DNA of 52,335 nucleotides from Gammaproteobacteria bacterium (lineage in GTDB: Bacteria; Pseudomonadota; Gammaproteobacteria; JAADGQ01): NCBI GenBank assembly GCA_015490755.1, contig WFXF01000016.1, positions 1 to 52,335 of the forward strand. Reading direction: 5' to 3'. Of this stretch, positions 47,247-52,335 are shown in pieces (positions within the stretch are counted from its first letter, which is position 1; the number at the start of each line of letters is the position of its first letter). Below the pieces are notes generated by a model, which made no database searches, was not told the DNA's origin, and saw only the letters and a program-made list of their open reading frames with translations. A program made the position numbers and the translations under genes.

Positions 47247-48398
47247 ATGATAAAAGCATTACAAAAAAAAAACATCACCTACATATCTTTCACAATAATT
47301 TGTCTGGCATTACTCAGCGGCTGTGATGAGCAAAGCAGTAGCGATGATGTTAACTTATCTATAGCACTTCAGGATAAAGGAATCACCTGGCTTTCAAGTG
47401 AAACCTATGGATCAGGTGAATGGATTCAAACGACTTTAAAATATGATGATCTGATTTTTGACGGCACAAAAACAACCCACAACAAATACTCAAGAAGTAC
47501 AACTGGCGACTTTCAACCTGAACCACAAAGTACGAAAAATTTCGTACTCACAAGCAGCGGCTGGTTACAAAGCAACAATCAGCTCATCGTCAGTAAAATT
47601 AATGGCGGCGCATCTATAGCTCTTACCGACTCAGCAGAGCCCCTCATTACTTACACACTCCTGGCCTTTGGTCTGCCGGAAGATCTAACCAATAAAAAGA
47701 TTCACGAACACCTCAACTCCAGCAACAAAGGTACTGGCTGGGCTAATGAAATCATTGAAAACACACTGTTCAATATGGGTAGTAACGCCTATCAAGTTTC
47801 ACTTCAAACCAAAACAGATCGTTACACGATGTGGGATTTGAACTGCGAAGAAGAATTTGGCTGCAACCAAATATGGATGCAACCTGCCAACGGTGGCTTT
47901 TTTGGAGAAGAAGTAAGTCGTTTAAGCGATATTTCAACAGAAACAGCGACTAATGCAACTGGCTTGGGTAATCTTAAAGCTGCTTTTTTAACATGGGAAG
48001 AAGATCAAACCAAACCATTGCTAGCCGTGGAGCTTGTTGTTGATGGCACTGCCAATTTTTACATCACTCAGTTGAAAGCTATAAATGATGATGAAGTCAC
48101 CTTCCCTGCCTCAGCCACTAAAAATGTCAGCAACACCTGGCAAGAAAAAGAAGTATTTGGAAAAACACTCTATTTGATTGAAGTTCCCGAGCCACTTGCC
48201 ACCGATTTTGGTTTTAATGAAGATTCACGTCATATTGTTTTATTCGAACATGACGGTAAAGTACGACGAGGAAAATACGAACTCGCGGGACACACTGAAT
48301 CATTCTGGGTTTATAACAATTCAGCTAAAAGTGACATCCTTGCCAATCTTAAACCAATTTATAATCGTGGTGGCGATAATGGCAATTGGCCGAAATAA
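47247..48398 (+). CDS. Uncharacterised lipoprotein
   Basis: 383 residues with a lipobox signal peptide (CLALLSGC, about residue 26). I do not recognise the domain. The mature part is acidic and mixed alpha/beta, with few cysteines (one close pair: NCEEEFGCNQIW), and ends with a Gly/Asn-rich NRGGDNGNWPK. It is divergent from the MMPL operon across an operator-like repeat and converges with aroE, 4 bases apart. Shared regulation with the MMPL operon is possible but not shown. Confidence 0.75.
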   Translation: MIKALQKKNITYISFTIICLALLSGCDEQSSSDDVNLSIALQDKGITWLSSETYGSGEWIQTTLKYDDLIFDGTKTTHNKYSRSTTGDFQPEPQSTKNFVLTSSGWLQSNNQLIVSKINGGASIALTDSAEPLITYTLLAFGLPEDLTNKKIHEHLNSSNKGTGWANEIIENTLFNMGSNAYQVSLQTKTDRYTMWDLNCEEEFGCNQIWMQPANGGFFGEEVSRLSDISTETATNATGLGNLKAAFLTWEEDQTKPLLAVELVVDGTANFYITQLKAINDDEVTFPASATKNVSNTWQEKEVFGKTLYLIEVPEPLATDFGFNEDSRHIVLFEHDGKVRRGKYELAGHTESFWVYNNSAKSDILANLKPIYNRGGDNGNWPK

Positions 48399-48402
48399 AT
48401 AA

Positions 48403-49227
48403 CTATACATCACGTAACGCAGCCAGTACCGGCTGTGTTTCTGGTCTCACGTCCCGCCACAAATAAAATGACTCGGCAGCTTGCTCTACCAGCATACCTA
48501 AACCATCAACCGCACATTTAGCGCCCTGCTCACGCGCCCATAATACAAAAGCCGTATCTTCTTTTTTGCCATACATCATGTCATAACAAAAGCTTTTTTG
48601 TGTCACCACCCCGCTTGGTAGTGGCGGCACTTCACCCTGAAGACTTGCCGCTGTCCCATTAATCACAAGATCAAACGATTCCCCCTCAAGATCAGAGAAA
48701 CCACAGCCAATCACTTTACCCAAATCACTAAATGTATCTGCTAATTCAGTAGCTCGTTTTACTGTACGATTAGCAATCACCAATTGTGCTGGATTTTCTG
48801 CAAGAATAGGAGCTAATACACCCCGCACCGCTCCTCCCGCGCCTAAAATCAGCACTCGTTTTTGATAGATTGTTCCTGCATGGTTGTGCAGTATGTCCCG
48901 CACTAACCCGATACCATCAGTATTATCAGACAGACTGCTACCATCATCATTAAATAAAATTGTGTTTACAGCCCCAGCTCTTTCCGCACGTTCACTGCGA
49001 TGATCAGACCACGCCCATGCATATTGTTTAAAGGGAACAGTGACATTCAGCCCTTTTCCACCTCTCTTGCGAAATGCTTCAACCGCCTCTGAAAACTGAT
49101 CAACATCAGCAAGCAATTTTTCATAAACAAGATTTTGCTCGGTCTCTACTGCAAAAGCAGTATGAATTTGTGGTGACATACTATGAGCGATCGGATTGCC
49201 TATCACCGCGTATAGATCGGGTTGCAT
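48403..49227 (-). CDS. aroE: Shikimate 5-dehydrogenase
   Basis: 274 residues, normal length. N-terminal substrate domain with AVIGNPIAHSMSPQIH and NVTVPFK (catalytic Lys), NTDG Asp, then NADP fold GAGGAVRG and ANRTVKRA. It converts 3-dehydroshikimate to shikimate. Unusually, it is coupled by a one-base overlap (TAATG) to the end of the large LVIVD-repeat gene upstream. Confidence 0.96.
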   Translation of the reverse strand: MQPDLYAVIGNPIAHSMSPQIHTAFAVETEQNLVYEKLLADVDQFSEAVEAFRKRGGKGLNVTVPFKQYAWAWSDHRSERAERAGAVNTILFNDDGSSLSDNTDGIGLVRDILHNHAGTIYQKRVLILGAGGAVRGVLAPILAENPAQLVIANRTVKRATELADTFSDLGKVIGCGFSDLEGESFDLVINGTAASLQGEVPPLPSGVVTQKSFCYDMMYGKKEDTAFVLWAREQGAKCAVDGLGMLVEQAAESFYLWRDVRPETQPVLAALRDV

Positions 49228-52200
49228 TATTGTAAATTCCTGTTCTTTTGAAGCTGCTGTTGTAAAAGATCTTTATATTTTTCTGCTGAAATTTTTGGTT
49301 TTGAAAAAAGAGGAACTTTAATATCAAATACATTATGAAAACGCTGTTGCTGCCCCTTCGCATCAATCAACACAACATCATAAGCTCCTTCTGGCATGTT
49401 ATCTGGAATAGTGGCTTTGAATATATGGCCGTTTTCCAAAGAAACATCAAGTTCAGGCAGTGGTTTCATCGCTGTAATCTTTTTTCCACCCGAAAAATAG
49501 AGCACACCTTGATGCCCTGTGATATCAGAAACAGGATTATTTAAAGTATATTTTGTATCCAGAGTTAGTGACTCTTCTTTGTTGCTGTAACTAAAAACCA
49601 GTAACTCTTGTGTCGCAAGCGTCACATACAACCTGTTTTTTTGTAGCAACATATCCACCACAGGCCGAGCAATATCATACTCTGCAATCAATGCCTCACT
49701 TTCCAGGTCAAACATAGAAATTTTTCCAGCCATATCCGAAGCAAACAAACTCGAACCATTTGACTCCACTCTGGATATATCGTGGTTAGCCATATAATGC
49801 CCTGTCACTTCCAGGGTTTGTTGATCAAGTTTCAGAACTCCTTTTAAAGGTACAGCAATATAAATAGAGGAGTCATCCAGACAAAAATCGTTAAGCCCGG
49901 TTCTATATTGAGTCTGGTACTCTGCTCTTTTTGGATCTAGGACGGTCAATCCAAAATCATAATTGGCCGTATAAATTTTACCTTGGCTATTTTTGATAGA
50001 GTCAATTTTATTGGATAGTTTAATGGTATCTAATAATTGGATATTAAACGGATCACTCAAATCAACGACCGTTATTTCCGTACTGTCATTCGCAACGTAA
50101 GCGACTCTCTCTATCAACGTCAGTGCCGATGCCTGATTGATAGAGTCAAGCGTTGTCATCCATGTTGGGTGGAGTGGGTTTTTAATATCAAAAACCTGCA
50201 AACTCCCTTCACCACTGACAGCAATCAAATATTGATCAAGTGTTACTGTTTGTTGAATGATACCGCGTTGATTATATTCCTCGACCAGCGTGGGCACTTC
50301 ACGATGACTCACATCAAGCACTACCAGACCACCCCACCAATCCAGCACATAAGCATAATTGTTTTTAACTTTTACACCCCATGATGCGCCCCTTGTATCA
50401 TAGCTGCCCGTGATTCTGGGTTGTTTAACATCGGATACATCAATAATATGCATACCCGCACGCCAATCCGCCAGATAGAGATTATTACCTTCTAACGCCA
50501 ACCCCCGCGCATTACCCGGGGTCACCAGATGAGATAAAACTTCAGGTTGTGCCGGATTACTAATATCTAACAGATACAATCCGTCATCAAAAAAAGCAAC
50601 GTATGCAATATCACCCCGAATCAGAATATCTTCCGCATTTTTACCTGGACTAAAAGATGCGATCTGTTTGATTTCATCAATATTCGATGCATCAAATATC
50701 AATAAACCTGATGTTGTATCCGATACATAAACGATCTCATCTTTCACAGCAAGTGACCATGCCTTGCCGGGAGTATCATATTCGGCAATCACTTTCGGAG
50801 CTTTTACATCACTGATATCTATAATATGAAACCCACCACGATGGCTGGCAAGAAAAAGGCGATCACCGGCCAATACGGGCGTATAAGCCAGGCCACTCGT
50901 AATCAGCTCTGAAACATGCAGTGGGTTACGCGGGTTAGATATATCAATAATTTGCAAACCATAGTCATCATCCGCCACATAAGCGTAATCACCTTTTACA
51001 ACGATACCTTTGGGAGAGCCAGGCGTATGGAAGCTGGATAATAACTGAGGATGATCAGGCTGACTGATATCGTATAGGTGAATCCCTGAAAACCAGTCCG
51101 CCACGTACATCATATTGTCACGAATCACCGCACGGCGCTGTCCACCAAAATTCACCCCTTGGCCAAAATCCATATTTTCATTTGAAATTTGTGGCGGCGT
51201 AGAGGAGAAGTCGACAAACTGTAACAAACCTGAACCCAAAACCACGCTTAATTCATCATCCAACAAAGCAGCCCGAAGCCACTTTTTACTGGAACCAGAA
51301 TAGATATTTTCTACCGTGGGTTGTGCCGGGTTTTTTACATCAATCAAATATTGAGTTCCCTGATTTGTGACTGCCAATAACTTTTTATTGTTATAACTTA
51401 GCCGCTGAATATCAACTAAATTGCCATGACTGCCCAGCCAGACCCACTGCTCTGGATTCGTCACATCCAGTAACAATAATTCACCATTTTGCAGTGCCAG
51501 ATAAGCTCTGTCCTGATAGACAACAATATCCGACACAGACGATGACGCTTGATAAGCAGTGCGATATTTCAATTGCCCAACACGATTAATAACAAAGGAA
51601 ATAACATTCTGATTGCTCACTGCGTAAAGAGTATTATGACTCACAAACAGTCGGTTAAATTTTTCCTCTAAATCCAGATAAAAATCTGTCACGATATTTG
51701 AAGGGTTCGTCGTATTTAAAACAATGATTTCGCCTGACTCTAACAACAGATAGCAAAAGGAGTCTGTTGAAAAAACAGATTTTACTGCGGCTTTGGCTTG
51801 ATACTCACCTACGAGTTCAGGCTCACGTGGATCGGTTAATAAATAGACATACAGCTGATGAGCGTCATCTACTGCAAATAATTTATTATCGCTAACGGAT
51901 AGCTGCATCAACTTTCTATCAGAAATTAGTGTGCCAATAATTTTTGGTTTTACTTCAATATCTGTAACAACCTGAAGACCACTGCGACCCGCCAGATAGA
52001 TAAAATCATTATGCAAGGCGAAATCTTCAACGACATCAACAAGAGGTAACTGCTCTTTAATATAGCTCCCGCCAGGATATATTTTCAGCTTTGCATTGTG
52101 AGGTATCTCATCAAAGACAAACGAAATATCCCCCCCCTTTCCTGCAACCAGGCGATCAGGAGCCACAGAATCGAGTTCACTGGCAAGTGATGTAGAGGCA

Positions 52201-52253
52201 ATACATATTAATAGAAAAGCAATCCCGCTTTTTTTCAACCTTGAGTAACGCAT
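49227..52253 (-). CDS. Large exported LVIVD-repeat beta-propeller protein
   Basis: 1008 residues with a signal peptide (FLLICIASTSLASE). The bulk is more than a dozen LVIVD-type blades of about 40-45 residues, each with a pattern like YVADDDYGLQIIDISNPRNP (for example YLADWRAGMHIIDVSDVKQP). This predicts two or more beta-propellers at the cell surface or in the periplasm. The N-terminal part (about 25-75) and the last 70 residues (LENGHIFKATIPDNMPEGAY) look like separate beta domains. GGAGG lies 4 bases before ATG 52253. No catalytic motif seen; probably protein or carbohydrate binding. Confidence 0.88.
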   Translation of the reverse strand: MRYSRLKKSGIAFLLICIASTSLASELDSVAPDRLVAGKGGDISFVFDEIPHNAKLKIYPGGSYIKEQLPLVDVVEDFALHNDFIYLAGRSGLQVVTDIEVKPKIIGTLISDRKLMQLSVSDNKLFAVDDAHQLYVYLLTDPREPELVGEYQAKAAVKSVFSTDSFCYLLLESGEIIVLNTTNPSNIVTDFYLDLEEKFNRLFVSHNTLYAVSNQNVISFVINRVGQLKYRTAYQASSSVSDIVVYQDRAYLALQNGELLLLDVTNPEQWVWLGSHGNLVDIQRLSYNNKKLLAVTNQGTQYLIDVKNPAQPTVENIYSGSSKKWLRAALLDDELSVVLGSGLLQFVDFSSTPPQISNENMDFGQGVNFGGQRRAVIRDNMMYVADWFSGIHLYDISQPDHPQLLSSFHTPGSPKGIVVKGDYAYVADDDYGLQIIDISNPRNPLHVSELITSGLAYTPVLAGDRLFLASHRGGFHIIDISDVKAPKVIAEYDTPGKAWSLAVKDEIVYVSDTTSGLLIFDASNIDEIKQIASFSPGKNAEDILIRGDIAYVAFFDDGLYLLDISNPAQPEVLSHLVTPGNARGLALEGNNLYLADWRAGMHIIDVSDVKQPRITGSYDTRGASWGVKVKNNYAYVLDWWGGLVVLDVSHREVPTLVEEYNQRGIIQQTVTLDQYLIAVSGEGSLQVFDIKNPLHPTWMTTLDSINQASALTLIERVAYVANDSTEITVVDLSDPFNIQLLDTIKLSNKIDSIKNSQGKIYTANYDFGLTVLDPKRAEYQTQYRTGLNDFCLDDSSIYIAVPLKGVLKLDQQTLEVTGHYMANHDISRVESNGSSLFASDMAGKISMFDLESEALIAEYDIARPVVDMLLQKNRLYVTLATQELLVFSYSNKEESLTLDTKYTLNNPVSDITGHQGVLYFSGGKKITAMKPLPELDVSLENGHIFKATIPDNMPEGAYDVVLIDAKGQQQRFHNVFDIKVPLFSKPKISAEKYKDLLQQQLQKNRNLQ

Positions 52254-52335
52254 CCATCCTCCAAATAAAAACAGCGATTTAGGTCAGGGCATCATACCTG
52301 ATTGGAAGGAGGTCTAAAAACATCAATTACAACGT

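Overview
The window looks like chromosomal DNA of a gammaproteobacterium of moderate-to-low GC. The best taxonomic evidence is the tightly ordered block tRNA-Val(GAC), thrS, infC, rpmI, rplT, pheS, pheT, ihfA, MerR-type regulator (about 34.2 down to 26.7 kb, minus strand), which is the classic gammaproteobacterial arrangement. Abundant outer-membrane barrels, lipobox signal peptides and LolA-like proteins confirm a Gram-negative envelope. Genus cannot be called from the sequence alone.

Layout. (1) 1-4.2 kb: an operon suhB, helical TPR-like protein, degenerate J-domain protein, Hsp70, ending in a palindromic MITE-like repeat. (2) 4.4-12.5 kb: a surface accessory region with a membrane O-acyltransferase, two convergent paralogous lipoproteins (cadherin/VCBS-type repeats plus a carbohydrate-esterase-family-3-like SGNH domain), a coiled-coil protein with 18-residue repeats and a SUMF1/lectin-like end, and a 48-residue lipoprotein. 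(3) 12.7-26.6 kb: a 13-gene minus-strand polysaccharide export locus. It has a Wza-like exporter, barrel, GNVR chain-length protein, BY-kinase-like ATPase, ExeA-like ATPase, nucleotide-sugar enzymes (RfbF, L-2-hydroxyglutarate oxidase-like, SDR epimerase, RmlC-like epimerase, C-methyltransferase), a DUF4910 peptidase-like protein and a Wzm/Wzt ABC exporter. No glycosyltransferase is present. (4) 26.7-34.2 kb: the translation/IHF housekeeping block, interrupted between rplT and pheS by a second, inverted copy of the repeat. (5) 34.4-42.8 kb: a plus-strand redox/outer-membrane cluster: HzsA-related haem lipoprotein, SH3-barrel protein, small barrel, TlpA thioredoxin, DUF4266 lipoprotein with a GGGCGCN tail, DUF3570 barrel and an orphan Cache histidine kinase. 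(6) 42.8-47.1 kb: an MMPL/RND transporter, LolA-like protein and outer-membrane barrel operon, divergent from a lipoprotein across a palindromic operator-like site. (7) 48.4-52.3 kb: aroE translationally coupled to a large LVIVD-repeat protein.

How they may work together. Regions 2 and 3 can be read as one surface-glycan programme: the locus exports a polysaccharide carrying an unusual, possibly C-methylated sugar, while the acyltransferase and the two CE3-like lipoproteins could add and remove acyl groups. Region 5 is the strongest candidate for an undescribed system: a lipid-anchored haem protein related to hydrazine synthase alpha, co-oriented with a disulfide reductase, a cysteine-tailed lipoprotein and three predicted barrels. 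Both readings are inference from gene content and adjacency. No similarity search could be run.
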